Both the position numbers and the translations under genes were made by a program. DNA of 64,000 nt. Origin: Brassica napus. Its lineage: Eukaryota; Streptophyta; Magnoliopsida; Brassicales; Brassicaceae. Numbering within the stretch: position 1 is the first letter of the stretch; every line of letters begins with the position of its first letter. Shown piece after piece: positions 10,389-21,767 of this stretch. The notes under the pieces are model-generated. The model made no database searches. It worked only from the letters and a program-made list of their open reading frames with translations, and had not been told where the DNA came from. Location: the NCBI RefSeq assembly GCF_020379485.1, contig NC_063445.1:55143422-55207421 (forward strand), written 5' to 3'.

Positions 10389-11658
10389 TTTCACCTGAAA
10401 AATTACAAACTTGGAAATGGATAAGTAGATGGAAGTAAAGAAAAGCAAGACTTTGCAAGTGAAAATTTTGCAAAAGTGAACTTAACAGGTGAATTTTTCA
10501 GTTTAAACTCAAGTTCAACACAATGCAACAATGTAACATCTTAACGCATCTAGTCCACCCACAAACACACCCAATTAAGATCAAATTCGAAAACCCCCAA
10601 ATCCATGAACCCTAATTTTGCCAAAGTGCAATTTAAACTCAATTTCACCATTAATTCAACAACCCAACTTGATAGATAAACTTTCCCTAGTCTATTTCAC
10701 CACACTCTAGCAAGAAAAGGACCAAATTTCGACTTTCAAATTCTAGGGTTCATGGACCTACGAATTTGAATTTAAAAACTCAATACCTTGCTCTGGATGA
10801 AAGGAAATGGTGAATGGGTAGTGAAGAATAGACTACAGGGGCGAAAGCTTGGATTTAGAAACAAGAACTAGTTGATTTGGGTGAGAATTGAGAAGGTTTT
10901 GGGAATTTTGGTGTGGGTGAGTTTGAGAGAGTTTGTGAGTTTGTGAGAGGAGGGGAGAGTGATAGAGATGGAGTCGCAGGGGTTGGGGTAGGTTTAGGGT
11001 CGTCCGGTTCGGTCTAGGGTGGTTAGGGTCGGTTTACTTGAATTAAACCGGGGTTTAGAGTTAGGAAACTTACCTGGACCGGTTCGGGAGCGACGTGAGG
11101 GTGTCGCTGGGAGAGGTCGCTCCCGAGTCGTTTCCTCGCGTCGTGTTTCGACTAAACCGCGAGCGACCTTGGAGTGTCGCTCTAGAAACCTCGCTCTGAG
11201 CTGGAGCGACTTCAAGGTGTCGCTCTAGGACGTCGCTCCGGGTCAGTTTTTTGAGCTCCGTTTCGTCGAAACCGCGAGCGACTCCGAGGTGTCGCTCCCA
11301 TAACGTCGCTCCCATCTGGAGCGACCTTTCGACCTCGCTCCGAGACCTCGCTCTGAGGCGATTTTTCTTGATCCGGCGACGAAAACGCGAGCGACCTTGG
11401 AGTGTCGCTCTCGAAACCTCGCTCCCAGCTGGAGCGACCTTGAGGTGTCGCTGTGAGACCTCGCTCCCACGCACGACTCCTGCTCAAAACTGAACCGATC
11501 AAGCACCTGCACACAACTTCTCTCTTTTTTTTTTTTTTTTTTTTATGCAATAAGATGAAAAATGAAAATACCAATGCAATATATACAAGGATACGCATGG
11601 GACTTCCTCCCAAGTGAGCTTGTTTTAAGTCCCGAGCTTGACTTTGCCTCCTTTTAGA
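10389..11658. other. Athila spacer between gag-pol and the env-position ORF
   Basis: Holds a GTCGCT array (11085-11470), a poly-T run (11524-11543), and candidate splice sites on the minus strand: donor CAG|GTAAGT at 11073, a second donor AAG|GTATTG near 10786, and an acceptor TTTTTCAG at 10395-10397. No other supported gene. Confidence 0.7.
11085..11470. repeat. Internal AGCGAC/GTCGCT motif array of the Athila element
   Basis: More than a dozen alternating GAGCGAC and GTCGCTC motifs, with the same flanking phrases as the LTR array (AAACCGCGAGCGAC, CAGCTGGAGCGAC). It lies just downstream of the gag-pol stop in element orientation. It is homologous to the LTR arrays but not identical to them. 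Confidence 0.85.
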
Positions 11659-14600
11659 TTAGGCCGGGGTAGGATCAGACAGTGGAGTTGAAACTCCATC
11701 TTCCTCTGGTGCAGTAGCCATGTAGAGCTTAACCCTTTGTCCATTGACTGTGAAGTCTCTTCCATCAGTGCTCCACAAAACTATTGCTCCATATGGCCTA
11801 ACCTCCTTGACTTTGAAAGGACCGGACCACCTTGACTTAAGCTTTCCTGGAAACAACTTCAGCCTAGAGTTGTAGAGAAGAACTTGATCTCCTTCTTTAA
11901 ACTCTCTCTTCAGGATATTCTTGTCATGGAAAGCCTTAGTCTTCTCCTTGTAGATTCTTGAGTTCTCAAAAGCATCCATTCTTATCTCATCAAGCTCGTG
12001 TAGCTGAAAGAGCCTTTTCTCCTTGGCACTCTTGATGTCAAAGTTCAGCAACTTTATTGCCCATAGTGCCTTGTACTCAAGCTCCACTGGCAGATGGCAA
12101 GCTTTCCCATACACTAGGTTGAAAGGTGTGGTGCCCAGTGGTGTCTTGTACGCTGTCCTATAAGCCCAAAGTGCATCGTCAAGCTTATTGGACCAATCCT
12201 TCCTTGTAATCCCCACAATCTTCTCCAGAATAGATTTGATCTCCCTGTTAGAAATCTCAACTTGGCCACTTGTTTGGGGATGATAAGGAGTTGCCACCTT
12301 GTGCTTCACACCGTTCTTCTTGAGAAGTCCCTCAAGCAGTTTGTTAATGAAGTGGGAACCTCCATCACTGATTACAACTCTTGGAACTCCAAACCTTGGG
12401 AAGATGATGCTCTTGAACATCTTGATTACAACTCTAGCATCATTGGTGGGGCTTGCAATGGCTTCCACCCATTTGGAGACATAATCAACAGCCACAAGGA
12501 TATATTTGTTGCCAAAAGATGATGGAAATGGTCCCATGAAGTCAATACCCCAGACATCAAACACTTCAACTTCAAGGATTGGATTTTGAGGCATCTCATT
12601 CCTCTTGGTGATGTTTCCTCTTCTTTGGCAAGAATCACACTTCGAAACAAAGTCTTGTGTATCCTTGAACATATGTGGCCACCAGAATCCAGCTTGTAAT
12701 ACTTTTGCAACTGTTTTGAAGGTGGCAAAGTGACCTCCATAGGATGATCCATGACACTGTGCAAGGATCCCATCAATCTCCTCATTTGCAACCACTCTCC
12801 TATAAAGCTGATCCTTGCAGAGAATGTAGAGGTAGGGCTCATCCCAGTAGTATCTTTTCACATCCTTATAGAACTTCTTCTTGGCATAGCCCACAAGATT
12901 CAGAGGTTCTTTTCCTGTGGCTAGGTAGTTCACTAAATCGGCATACCAAGGTTCTTTCTCCTCTGTTGCTTGGACTTCTTCCAGCTTCCTACCAGTCTCA
13001 CAGACTGCTATCACTGCTTCGATAGCCATGATCTGCTCCTCAGGAAGTCCTTCGTCAATAGGGATACCAGACTCTACCCTCAACCTGGACAAATGATCAG
13101 CTACTCCATTCTCAACTCCGGGTTTGTCTTTGATTTCCATATCAAACTCTTGGAGCAAAAGGATCCACCTCAAAAGCCTGGGTTTTGCATCCTTCTTGGC
13201 CAAAAGGTGTCTCAAGGCAGCATGATCGGTGTAGACAATGACTTTAGACCCAACCAAGTAGCTCCTGAACTTCTCAAAGGCAAAAACAATTGCCAGCATC
13301 TCTTTCTCTGTTGTGGCATACCTCATCTGAGCATCATTGAGGGTTTGGCTGGCATAGTAGATCACATGGGTTTTGCCATCTTTCTTCTGCCCCAAAACAG
13401 CTCCCACAGCATAGTCACTGGCGTCACACATGATCTCAAAAGGAAAATCCCAATCAGGTGGCTGGACAATTGGGGCACTAACGAGTTCACCTTTTAGCTT
13501 CTTGAAAGCTTGTAGGCATTCCACATCAAAACTGAAGGTAGCTTCCTTGCACAGCAGCCTGGTCAAAGGTCTAGTTATCAAGGAGAAATCCTTGATGAAC
13601 CTCCTGTAGAATCCAGCATGGCCAAGAAAACTCCGGATGTCTTTCACTGTCTTTGGTGGAGGCAGACCAACCATAACATCGATTTTGGCTTTATCCACCT
13701 CAATCCCCTTCTCTGAAATCTTGTGTCCTAGCACAATCCCTTCCTTGACCATGAAGTGACACTTCTCCCAATTCAGCACAAGGTTGGTGTCTTCACATCT
13801 CTGTAGGACCCTGCACAAATTTGACAAACAAGCAGAAAACGAAGATCCATAGACAGAGAAATCATCCATAAATACCTCCACAACATCCTCAATCAGATCA
13901 GAGAAAATTGACATCATGCACCTTTGAAAGGTGGCTGGAGCATTACATAGACCAAATGGCATCCTTCGATATGCAAAGGTACCATATGGACATGTGAATG
14001 TCGTTTTCTCTTGATCATTGGGATGTATGGGGATTTGGAAAAATCCTGAATACCCATCAAGGAAACAATAGAATGGGTGATTTGCAAGTCTCTCAAGCAT
14101 CTGATCAATAAATGGTAATGGAAAATGATCCTTTCTAGATGCAGAGTTTAGTTTTCGGTAATCAATGCACATTCTATGACATGTGATGGTTCTTGTTGGT
14201 ATCAATTCATCCTTGTCATTCTTAATCACAGTGATACCACCTTTCTTTGGTACAACATGCACAGGTGATACCCATTTAGAATCTGAGATAGGGTAAATAA
14301 CACCAGCATCTAGGAGTTTAAGAATCTCTTTCTTTACAACATCCTTCAGGTTAGGATTTAACCTTCTTTGATGCTCGATAGAAGTCATTGATTCATCCTC
14401 AAGATGTATCCTATGCATGCACAGAGAGGGTGATATCCCCTTGATGTCATCTAGTGAGTAACCTATTGCCTTTCTAAATCTTTTAAGTGTTCTCAAAAGT
14501 TCAGATAGCTCACTTTCAGTAAGTTCACTACTCACAATGACAGGGTAAGTTTCATTAGGACCAAGAAATGCATACCTTACACCATGGGGAAGAGGTTTAA

Positions 14601-17292
14601 GCTCCACTTTAGGTGCCTTAAGTTCACTCCAGTCATCTTGCTGGTTGTCCTCTTGTTGAGTGACTGAGACTTCTTGGTGAACCATCTGGGGAAGCTCCTC
14701 GTACTGATCCTCACTGAAAAACCCCTGGTGTGAATCCAGCATCATCCCATAGGCAGTACTCTCCAGGTTCTCAACCACCTCAGCCTCTTTCTCTACAGTC
14801 AAAGCATGCTGTAGAGGGTCCTCTAGTGACAACTCTTCAAGGATTTCATCAGCAAGGGCGTCCATCTCTTCAATGTAGAACACCTGCCCTTGAACTGTTG
14901 GCCTCCTCATTACCTCCTTGATGTCGAAATGGAGAACGTGCCCTTTACCCAGATGGAGATCAATCTTGCCTTCTTTCACATTAACAATGGCTCCAGCTGT
15001 GGCTAAGAAAGGCCTTCCAAGGATTAAAGGGTCTTGAGCTTCTTCACCCATTTCAAGCACTACAAAGTCTGTAGGGATCTCATAATTTCCAACCATCACT
15101 GGGAGGTCCTCTAAGATACCCACAGGGTACTTAACTGAACGATCAGCCAATACCAGAGAAAGTCTACACTTCTTGTACTGAGTGAAACCGAGCTTCTTAG
15201 CAACAGATAGGGGCATCAAGCTGACACTAGCTCCCAAATCGCAGAGACACCTATCGAATACCATAGGCCCAAGAGCACAAGGTAATGTGAAGCATCCTGG
15301 ATCTTCTAGCTTCTTTGGTATGACCAGCCTCTGAATGATAGCACTGCACTCATGAGTGAGAATCACCATGCCCTCCATCTCTTTCTTCTTTGCAGCTACA
15401 GCATCTTTTAGGAACTTACTGTACTGAGGAATCAGCATGAAAGCATCAATAATGGGCATTGTGACCTGGACTTCACTCATTTGCTTGTCAAACAGAGCTT
15501 TGTACTTCTCTAGCAACTGCCTCTTGAATCGACCTGGGAATGGAAGCTTAGGTTCATAGGCAGGAGGAACAAAAGAACTTTCACTTGCAGGAGTGACAAC
15601 TTCACCATCTTTAACTGTTTTCTTCTCTTCTCCAACCTTTCCTTTTCCTTTGGCTTCCACTATCTTTTCCAAGATCTCGTCATTGATCTTCTCATCAACA
15701 ATCACCACTTCATCATCTATGGTGATGGCAACCCCCTCACTTTGTTTCTCAGCATCCTTGGTGAGAGCTCTCTGAGGTAACTCCTTACCACTCCTGAGAG
15801 TGATAGCTTTCATGGTTTCCTTGGGGTTTTGCTCAGACTTTCCAGGTAGAGAACCTTGTTGGCGATTTTGTTGAGTGTTCATGGCAGCAAACTGGTTCTC
15901 CAAAGCTCTGAACTTGTTGTTGAGCTCATTGTAGCTCCCATCAATCTTTGAGTGAAGATTCTTCAACTCATAGCCAACATGCTTCTCACTTCTTGTTTGA
16001 GATTCCAGGATTTGTTTCAGTAGAGCATCAGTGCTGCTGACTTGAGGGGTGGAGGTAGAGGGATTAGATTGTTGTTGGGAAGAATTGTTGCCTTTGTTGT
16101 TGAAACCAGGAGGAGGGTTTTGCTGTGGTTGATAGCTGCCTTGCTGATTGTTTCGAGGCTGGTAACCACTCTGATGGTTGTTGGAATAGGATTTCTGTTG
16201 GTAGTTGTTGTACTGAAAGTTGGGCTCTTTCTTGTACCAGCTACCATTGTTGTTGATGAAACACAACTCTTCCTGACCTTCCAAACCTTCAACTTCATGG
16301 ACAACAGCTGGTGTCTCTTGGGTTGGGTTGCCAACAAAGTGCAGCTGCTCTTGGGTAGCTTTATCAGCAAGGAGGATGTCTATCTTATCTTGTAGAGCTT
16401 TCAACTCCTTCCTCGTTTGCTTATCATCAGATCTACTGCCTCTGTCGTGGTCTCCACTGTAGACTGCATCACTCTTAACCATGTTGTCAACCAGCTCCTC
16501 TGCATCCTCCTCAGTTCTCCCCAAGAAGAATCCATTACTAGCTGTATCCAGTCTGGCCCTGTACTTAGGAAGAGCACCACGGTAGAATGTGCTCAGCAAG
16601 CTCTCTTTAGAGAAACCATGGTGTGGGCATTGAGCTTGGTACCCCTTGAATCTTTCCCAGGCTTCACTGAAACCTTCCAAGCCCTTCTGTTGAAAGCTGG
16701 AGATCTCGTTTCTCAGCTTAGCAGTTCTTGAAGTAGAGAAGAACTTCTCCAAGAATGCTTTCTTGCAGTCATCCCAAGTGGTGATGGAGTCGCTTGGTAG
16801 AGACTTCTCCCACTGACGTGCTTTATCCCCTAAAGAGAAAGGGAATAGCTTGAGCTTTAAGGCATCTTCGGAGACACCATTGGTTTTTGACAACCCACAG
16901 TAGCTGTCGAACCTGTCCAAGTGATCAAATGGATCCTCTAGAGCCAAGCCATGATACTTGTTGTTCTCGATCACGTTGAGGAGTCCTGACTTGATCTCAA
17001 AGTTGTTGGCTGCCACAGCGGGTGCTCGGATTCCCAATCGATAACCATGAATGTTTGGACGGTCGTAAGTGCCAATGGGCCGAGCTGCTCGCTGTTGGTT
17101 AGGTGGACCATTGTTGTTAGCGCCATTGACGCCTGCATCTTCTTGATGAACGTCTCCCATGTCAGTGTTCAGTCTCTGCAATTGAGCCTGATGTTCTTCT
17201 TCTCTTCTCTTTCTAGCACACTCTCTCTCTAAAGCTCTGATGTCTGCTGCTCTTGGAACTAGGTTTGATGGACCCCTGCTCCGCAAGTTCAT
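11659..17292 (-). CDS. Athila gag-pol polyprotein (1877 aa, intact)
   Basis: Start taken at the ATG complementary to 17290-17292 (MNLRSRG). The frame is open 23 codons further upstream, but that extension is hydrophobic, and an acceptor-like CTACAG precedes the chosen start. Domains: retrotransposon Gag (~145-245), a Gln/Asn-rich linker (~350-420), retropepsin with DLGAS at 685-689 and ILGRPFL at 757, reverse transcriptase (~1005-1190) with FMDD at 1141-1144, RNase H (~1288-1400) with the AD-H-LSRL end, and integrase with H1514/H1521/C1552/C1555 zinc residues and D1584, D1643, E1679. There is no chromodomain, as expected for Athila. It provides all replication enzymes and capsid. No frameshift or stop is seen. 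Confidence 0.97.
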   Translation of the reverse strand: MNLRSRGPSNLVPRAADIRALERECARKRREEEHQAQLQRLNTDMGDVHQEDAGVNGANNNGPPNQQRAARPIGTYDRPNIHGYRLGIRAPAVAANNFEIKSGLLNVIENNKYHGLALEDPFDHLDRFDSYCGLSKTNGVSEDALKLKLFPFSLGDKARQWEKSLPSDSITTWDDCKKAFLEKFFSTSRTAKLRNEISSFQQKGLEGFSEAWERFKGYQAQCPHHGFSKESLLSTFYRGALPKYRARLDTASNGFFLGRTEEDAEELVDNMVKSDAVYSGDHDRGSRSDDKQTRKELKALQDKIDILLADKATQEQLHFVGNPTQETPAVVHEVEGLEGQEELCFINNNGSWYKKEPNFQYNNYQQKSYSNNHQSGYQPRNNQQGSYQPQQNPPPGFNNKGNNSSQQQSNPSTSTPQVSSTDALLKQILESQTRSEKHVGYELKNLHSKIDGSYNELNNKFRALENQFAAMNTQQNRQQGSLPGKSEQNPKETMKAITLRSGKELPQRALTKDAEKQSEGVAITIDDEVVIVDEKINDEILEKIVEAKGKGKVGEEKKTVKDGEVVTPASESSFVPPAYEPKLPFPGRFKRQLLEKYKALFDKQMSEVQVTMPIIDAFMLIPQYSKFLKDAVAAKKKEMEGMVILTHECSAIIQRLVIPKKLEDPGCFTLPCALGPMVFDRCLCDLGASVSLMPLSVAKKLGFTQYKKCRLSLVLADRSVKYPVGILEDLPVMVGNYEIPTDFVVLEMGEEAQDPLILGRPFLATAGAIVNVKEGKIDLHLGKGHVLHFDIKEVMRRPTVQGQVFYIEEMDALADEILEELSLEDPLQHALTVEKEAEVVENLESTAYGMMLDSHQGFFSEDQYEELPQMVHQEVSVTQQEDNQQDDWSELKAPKVELKPLPHGVRYAFLGPNETYPVIVSSELTESELSELLRTLKRFRKAIGYSLDDIKGISPSLCMHRIHLEDESMTSIEHQRRLNPNLKDVVKKEILKLLDAGVIYPISDSKWVSPVHVVPKKGGITVIKNDKDELIPTRTITCHRMCIDYRKLNSASRKDHFPLPFIDQMLERLANHPFYCFLDGYSGFFQIPIHPNDQEKTTFTCPYGTFAYRRMPFGLCNAPATFQRCMMSIFSDLIEDVVEVFMDDFSVYGSSFSACLSNLCRVLQRCEDTNLVLNWEKCHFMVKEGIVLGHKISEKGIEVDKAKIDVMVGLPPPKTVKDIRSFLGHAGFYRRFIKDFSLITRPLTRLLCKEATFSFDVECLQAFKKLKGELVSAPIVQPPDWDFPFEIMCDASDYAVGAVLGQKKDGKTHVIYYASQTLNDAQMRYATTEKEMLAIVFAFEKFRSYLVGSKVIVYTDHAALRHLLAKKDAKPRLLRWILLLQEFDMEIKDKPGVENGVADHLSRLRVESGIPIDEGLPEEQIMAIEAVIAVCETGRKLEEVQATEEKEPWYADLVNYLATGKEPLNLVGYAKKKFYKDVKRYYWDEPYLYILCKDQLYRRVVANEEIDGILAQCHGSSYGGHFATFKTVAKVLQAGFWWPHMFKDTQDFVSKCDSCQRRGNITKRNEMPQNPILEVEVFDVWGIDFMGPFPSSFGNKYILVAVDYVSKWVEAIASPTNDARVVIKMFKSIIFPRFGVPRVVISDGGSHFINKLLEGLLKKNGVKHKVATPYHPQTSGQVEISNREIKSILEKIVGITRKDWSNKLDDALWAYRTAYKTPLGTTPFNLVYGKACHLPVELEYKALWAIKLLNFDIKSAKEKRLFQLHELDEIRMDAFENSRIYKEKTKAFHDKNILKREFKEGDQVLLYNSRLKLFPGKLKSRWSGPFKVKEVRPYGAIVLWSTDGRDFTVNGQRVKLYMATAPEEDGVSTPLSDPTPA

Positions 17293-17401
17293 ACACCTGT
17301 AGATTAAAGGGAGGTGAAGAAGAGTCAGTAACAAAAGAAAATAAAAATGACTTAGTCTCAAGCAATTGACTAAATCTCAATGTTTAAATCTACTCAGAAA
17401 T

Positions 17402-17418
17402 TGGCAACGGCGCCAATT
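17402..17418 (-). other. Primer binding site of the Athila element (Asp-tRNA type)
   Basis: The minus strand next to the 5' LTR reads ATTGGCGCCGTTGCCAA. TGGCGCCGTTGCC is the usual Athila/Tat primer site, complementary to the 3' end of tRNA-Asp. It fixes the element orientation as minus. Confidence 0.9.
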
Positions 17419-18885
17419 TGATGTTAGGAGTTTTCAAGGCTCCTAAGACAAATGCTGTAGTATAAATGATTGTCGAACCAGTTCTGAGAGATATCAAAGC
17501 ACCGAGAATGCAAGTATCACTTAATCTAAGTGCAACCAATGATTTAGATGGGTTTTTAAACTATGACTAATTAAAAGAAATAACTAAATGATACTTTCTT
17601 AACTATTGGAAAAGAGAACTCATGGATATAGGGATTAGACCTCGGGTGATCAAGTTTCGAACTAAAGATGGCAAACGATCAATCAATCTATTAACCTTAA
17701 GCTTGGACACAATCCTAAACAAACTCTATGTCTAGATGAATGTTCATTTACTTAACACAATTCAAACATCAAATGTCTTTGGTTGAATAATATGAAAGCA
17801 ATCATAACTAGCAAGTCCAATGGCTATCTTAGCACCTCTAACAACAAATGTCTTTGGCAAAGTATGCTAAAAGCTAAGAAGAGTTGTCTCGGGCATTTCC
17901 TCGAACACCTTTCGGGGGGGAAATGCCTAAGGTTCAACTACTCAGTGGCCAACTCAGAAGATGCTTTATGCTCACTCTACTAGCAAGGAAATATGAATGA
18001 TCTACACTAAAACATCCTAGTTCTAACCTAATCACCCTCAATCTCCCTAACCCATGAATTCAAAAGGTGATTACTCACTAATCTCCATGATTCCTCTTAA
18101 ACCCATGTTGGATTTCAGATTAATCATGTAGAGAAACACAGGAAATAGATAAGAACACAGAATTCTCAATAATAAACTGATCAATTGATTCAAAGAGATG
18201 ACTTTCCAAAGATTTTTGGTGGTTTTTCTAAGAACAAAGATGATCCCCCTCTTGGTGGCTCCTAGAGTATTAAAACATAGGTTTAGAAAATAAAAACGTG
18301 CATAATGAAATGACCAAAAGGCCCTTGAGAAATCACAAGTTCGAGTAGAAATAAAACGCGCAGCGACCTCAGCCCGTCGCTCCGACAAGTCGCTCTAGGC
18401 TTCGGGAGCGACCTCGCTGTGTCGCTGCGAGAGGTCGCTCCGGGTTCGTTCTCGCGTCTCTGGGTGATGAAACCGCGAGCGACTTCTCCCTGTCGCTCCC
18501 ATAACGTCGCTCTCAGCTGGAGCGACCTCGCTGTGTCGCTCCGAGAGGTCGCTCCGGGCTCGTTCTCGCGTCTCCGAGTGATGAAACCGCGAGCGACTTC
18601 TCCCTGTCGCTCTGGTTAGGTCGCTCCAGTAGGGTGATCAGAGCGACTTGGTGGTGTCGCTCCAGACTGGTCGCTCCCATGCCTTGCTCGCCCAATGACC
18701 ACTCTAAACACTCATTTTTGAGCTCCAAATGCCTCCAAGTGTCTCCAAGAACTCCATGTGGTACTCCAATACCTGATAAGGACTCATGTATGCAAAATGC
18801 AACCTAAACATGGCTAAATCCTAATCTATATGATCAAAATGCACATGGATAAATGGATAAAACAATAGAAATATGCAAGATATCA
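17419..18885 (-). repeat. 5' LTR of the Athila element (element orientation)
   Basis: 1467 bp, TGAT...ATCA, next to the primer binding site. It differs from the 3' LTR only at 17443 (C for A) and 17738 (G for T) in my comparison. It should hold the promoter for the minus-strand transcript and includes the GTCGCT array at 18351-18681. Confidence 0.96.
18351..18681. repeat. AGCGAC/GTCGCT motif array in the Athila 5' LTR
   Basis: Second LTR copy of the array at 6510-6840; I saw no difference between the two arrays. See that entry for its structure. Confidence 0.85.
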
Positions 18886-19720
18886 GTGAGCTAAAGTACT
18901 TTCTAGGGATAAAAATATGCCGCTCTAAAGAGGGCATTTTCTTATCTCAAAGAAAGTACACACTTGATCTGTTAAATGAGGCAAGAGAACTTGGAAGAAG
19001 AGTAGGCAAAACACCACTTGAAGAAGGGTACAAAGTCTTGCGTGAGGGGGAGTTTGAGGATAAGCCATTTGGAGACTTCAAACTCTATAGAAGAATGGTT
19101 GGGAAGCTGATCTATCTAACCATTACAAGACCAGACATCTGCTTTGCCGTAAACCAAGTCAGCCACCATATGCAATCTCCCAAGGTTCACCATTGGAATA
19201 TGGTGGAGAGGATCATGAGATACCTAAGAGAAACTCCTGGCCAAGGTGTATGGATGGGATGCAACAAGAGCACAGACATTGTGGGATACTGTAATGAAGA
19301 TTGAGCTGATGATAGGGTGGATAGAAGATCCACAACAGGCTACTACACCTTTATTGGAGGCAACTTAGTTACTTGGAAGAGCAAGAAACAAAAGGTGGTA
19401 TCATGTTCAAGTACTGAAGCAGAGTATAGGGCGATGAGGAAGCTTACAAGTGAACTCATTTGAATCAGAAACCTACTGAGAGATTTGGGCATAGAGACAT
19501 CAACACCAATCACAATGCACTGTGATAATCAGGCGGCTATTCACATAGCATCAAACTCAAAGAACAAAACACATAAAAGTGGATTGTCACAAAGTAAGGC
19601 AAGATGTGGAGCAGAAGATCATCCTACCTTGTTACACAAGAAGTGAAGATCAACTTGCTGACATCTTTACCAAAGGAGCAAGCACCAAAGTTTGTGAGTC
19701 CATCTATCCAAGGTTATGAC
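18886..19720 (+). pseudogene. copia B pol, distal part (end of RT and RNase H), broken
   Basis: After the second GTGAG copy the copia frame resumes with SELKYFLGIKI, continues through TRPDICFAVNQVSHHMQSP, and enters RNase H (STTGYYTFIGGNLVTWKSKKQ, then SSTEAEYRAM and HCDNQAAIHIASN). An in-frame stop at 19302-19304, another near 19461 and a frameshift near 19570 inactivate it. Together with 2587-5577 it forms a single pol split by the Athila insertion between the RT catalytic motif and the ISELKYFLG block. Confidence 0.92.
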
Positions 19721-19869
19721 TCATAGACTTGTTTGAATCATGATCATCTTGGCTATGAAGCATCTACTCTTTTTCCTTAGTGTGTTTTTATCCCATTGGA
19801 TTTTTAATTAGGGATGTGTTCATGGCTTTCCAAGCTTGACCATATCCTATGATCAAGCTTGAGGGAGAG

Positions 19870-20300
19870 TATTAAGATATAGAAGAGAATGACCAGAAAA
19901 AGAAACTTGTTCATGATCCAAACACTTACAAAAGAAATAAAGAGACATTAATAAGTAAAGAGATAAAACAAAGACTTGACTGCAGTTCACTGCCTTTCAC
20001 TGCACTTCAGTGCACTTGAGGGTTAAACACATATTTGAATTCAAATCAGATATAGTTGTTGGAGATTGACACAAGCTTTTGTCCATTGTGTACTTCGGTT
20101 ATTTCTTCTTTCTCGTAGATCTATATATGTGTTTGTATGTAGAAACTAAAAGATTAAGGAAATTTTTTATTTTTTTTATTTTTTTGAAACATATTAAAAA
20201 AATTATTCGCTCATTTTCTTTTTTACATTTTGAAATCTCCATTTCTCTTTTGTTCTTCGTTCTCTACGCATAGACTCTAGAGAATTCTCTAATTCTTACG
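19870..20300 (+). repeat. 3' LTR of copia B
   Basis: Begins TATTAAGATATAG where the 5' LTR has TGTTGAGATATAG (two G-to-A changes) and ends TTCTTACG. It has many more differences from its partner than the Athila LTR pair, plus an AT-rich insertion near 20165-20200, so copia B is much older than the Athila inside it. The flanking CACCC is at 20301-20305. Confidence 0.9.
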
Positions 20301-21767
20301 CACCCAACTTTTATCCTAAATTTCATGTTATCATTTGAAAATTTTAATACTTTCCTTCGTTACGAAAACAAACTTACGTATCGCAGCCATTCAATGTATA
20401 CTTCCTGTCTTTAGACTAAAGCCCATAGCCATAAGGGAAAAAAAAAACTAATCTGAACCCATTCAATGTATGCATTTAGTAGGAAAATCTGAATTGTCTA
20501 CTATTTCGTAGCTCTTAGCACGTACCTATTAGACAACAGACGTACTAAAGCTACAATCTTATCATAAAAAAATCTAAGATGATTATTCGTGTGGACATCA
20601 ATTTCTATAGACACATTTGGCTTCATTATAAAACAAACTTACGTATCTTTTTTTTTTTTTTTTTTTTTTGTAAACTGGCTTACAAACTTACGCATCGCAG
20701 CCACACATTCATTTTGAAGCATACAACTAGCATCTTCTTAATTTTTTCTCAGAATCCCAAAACAAACACAGTAATTCACTCCTCCCTCTCCGGATCTCTC
20801 TCTCTCTCTCTCTAAGTGTAAGCTCTTCCACCACAAAGTTTTAAGGTGATTTTACGGATCTCTTGCTCTAGATATTTCTGATCATCATATTCTCTCATAA
20901 ATATCTTTAGCTATTACCAAATATATTGGTTCATTTGATTTAATGGTTAATATTCTTGGCTTAGCTTACAGCAGACTATGATTCTACTTTGTTTTAGAAT
21001 TTTTAGTTCTATAAATTAATATGAAATAAATAAAAAAAAATAAATATTTTATTATTTTGAATTAACAATATAAAATATATACAATTCTATAATATAATAA
21101 AATAATATTTTGTTGCAAAATATTTTATATAAATATTTGGACCTAACAACAACATAAATTAATAAATATTGTATATAATACATAAATATAACTAACACAG
21201 TTTAGTAAAATATAAAACAATAATCTTGTTTTGTAAAATGATCTCAAATTACTTAATTCTTAAAATTATCTAATCTTTTTCTAAACTTATCAAAATTTTC
21301 CCAACACTATTCAAAATATCTATTATCGTCCAAAATTACAAGGAATTGTAATTATTCGAATCACTTATTTAAATATTAAATTAACTATCCGAATAATCTA
21401 TATATATTCTTCGTGTTGTTCATATTATCCGACATTTAAAAGGTTTACATCGAGTAGTGAATTTTTTTCTCCCTAAATACCCATCTTAAAGACTTAACCA
21501 ACGGTATACTATCCAATCGTAAATTTAAGCAAGTGAACGAGAATAAAATTAGGAGTTGCCGAGCATGAATTATATATCGTCAATTGTGCTAAAAGGTAAC
21601 CCAACGCAAAGTCAACTATTTGAAAATAAGTTAACCAAACTAAATTTAAAAACGTCAAAGGAAATTAAAAATTATTTAACTTTTTGTCACAAATTAATTC
21701 ATATACACTCTTCTTTTTCTTGAACTTATAAGCTCTCTTTTTCTACTTCTTTTGGTAGGGTGTAAAA
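20301..21767. promoter_or_regulatory. 5' flank of CYP71B copy 1
   Basis: AT-rich non-coding sequence. Its left part matches the flank of CYP71B copy 2 (for example ATTTCATGTTATCAT here and ATTTCATATTATCAT near 33328). A CT microsatellite lies at about 20797-20814 and a poly-T run at about 20649-20669. A TATA-like CTTATAAG occurs near 21725, about 40 bp before the start codon. No other gene is visible. Confidence 0.6.

Larger units (their letters stand above)
5578..18885 (-). mobile_element. Intact Athila-type Ty3/gypsy retrotransposon (13.3 kb), nested in copia B
   Basis: Two 1467-bp LTRs (5578-7044 and 17419-18885), both TGAT...ATCA, are flanked by GTGAG. Reading on the minus strand: 5' LTR, Asp-tRNA-like primer site (17402-17418), uninterrupted gag-pol (17292-11659), a spacer with a GTCGCT repeat array, an ATHILA ORF-1 family frame in the env position (10388-8502), a purine tract (7058-7045) and the 3' LTR. 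Comparing the LTRs by eye I found only two differences (5602 versus 17443 and 5897 versus 17738). No stops or frameshifts are seen in either ORF, so it looks recently inserted and potentially autonomous. Confidence 0.96.
2177..20300 (+). mobile_element. Ty1/copia retrotransposon B, decayed, split by a nested Athila element
   Basis: The LTRs at 2177-2565 and 19870-20300 are clearly related, and both ends are flanked by the 5-bp target duplication CACCC (2172-2176 and 20301-20305). A tRNA-Met primer site follows the 5' LTR (2566) and a purine tract (AAGCTTGAGGGAGAG) precedes the 3' LTR. Without the 13.3-kb nested Athila, the internal region is about 4 kb. Most of gag is missing and pol carries many stops, so it is a dead element. 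It sits in the 5' flank of CYP71B copy 1. Confidence 0.93.

Noticed and set aside
11070..11613. Several overlapping Arg/Ser-rich frames
   Set aside because: They arise from the GTCGCT repeat array read in many frames; composition follows the repeat, not coding.
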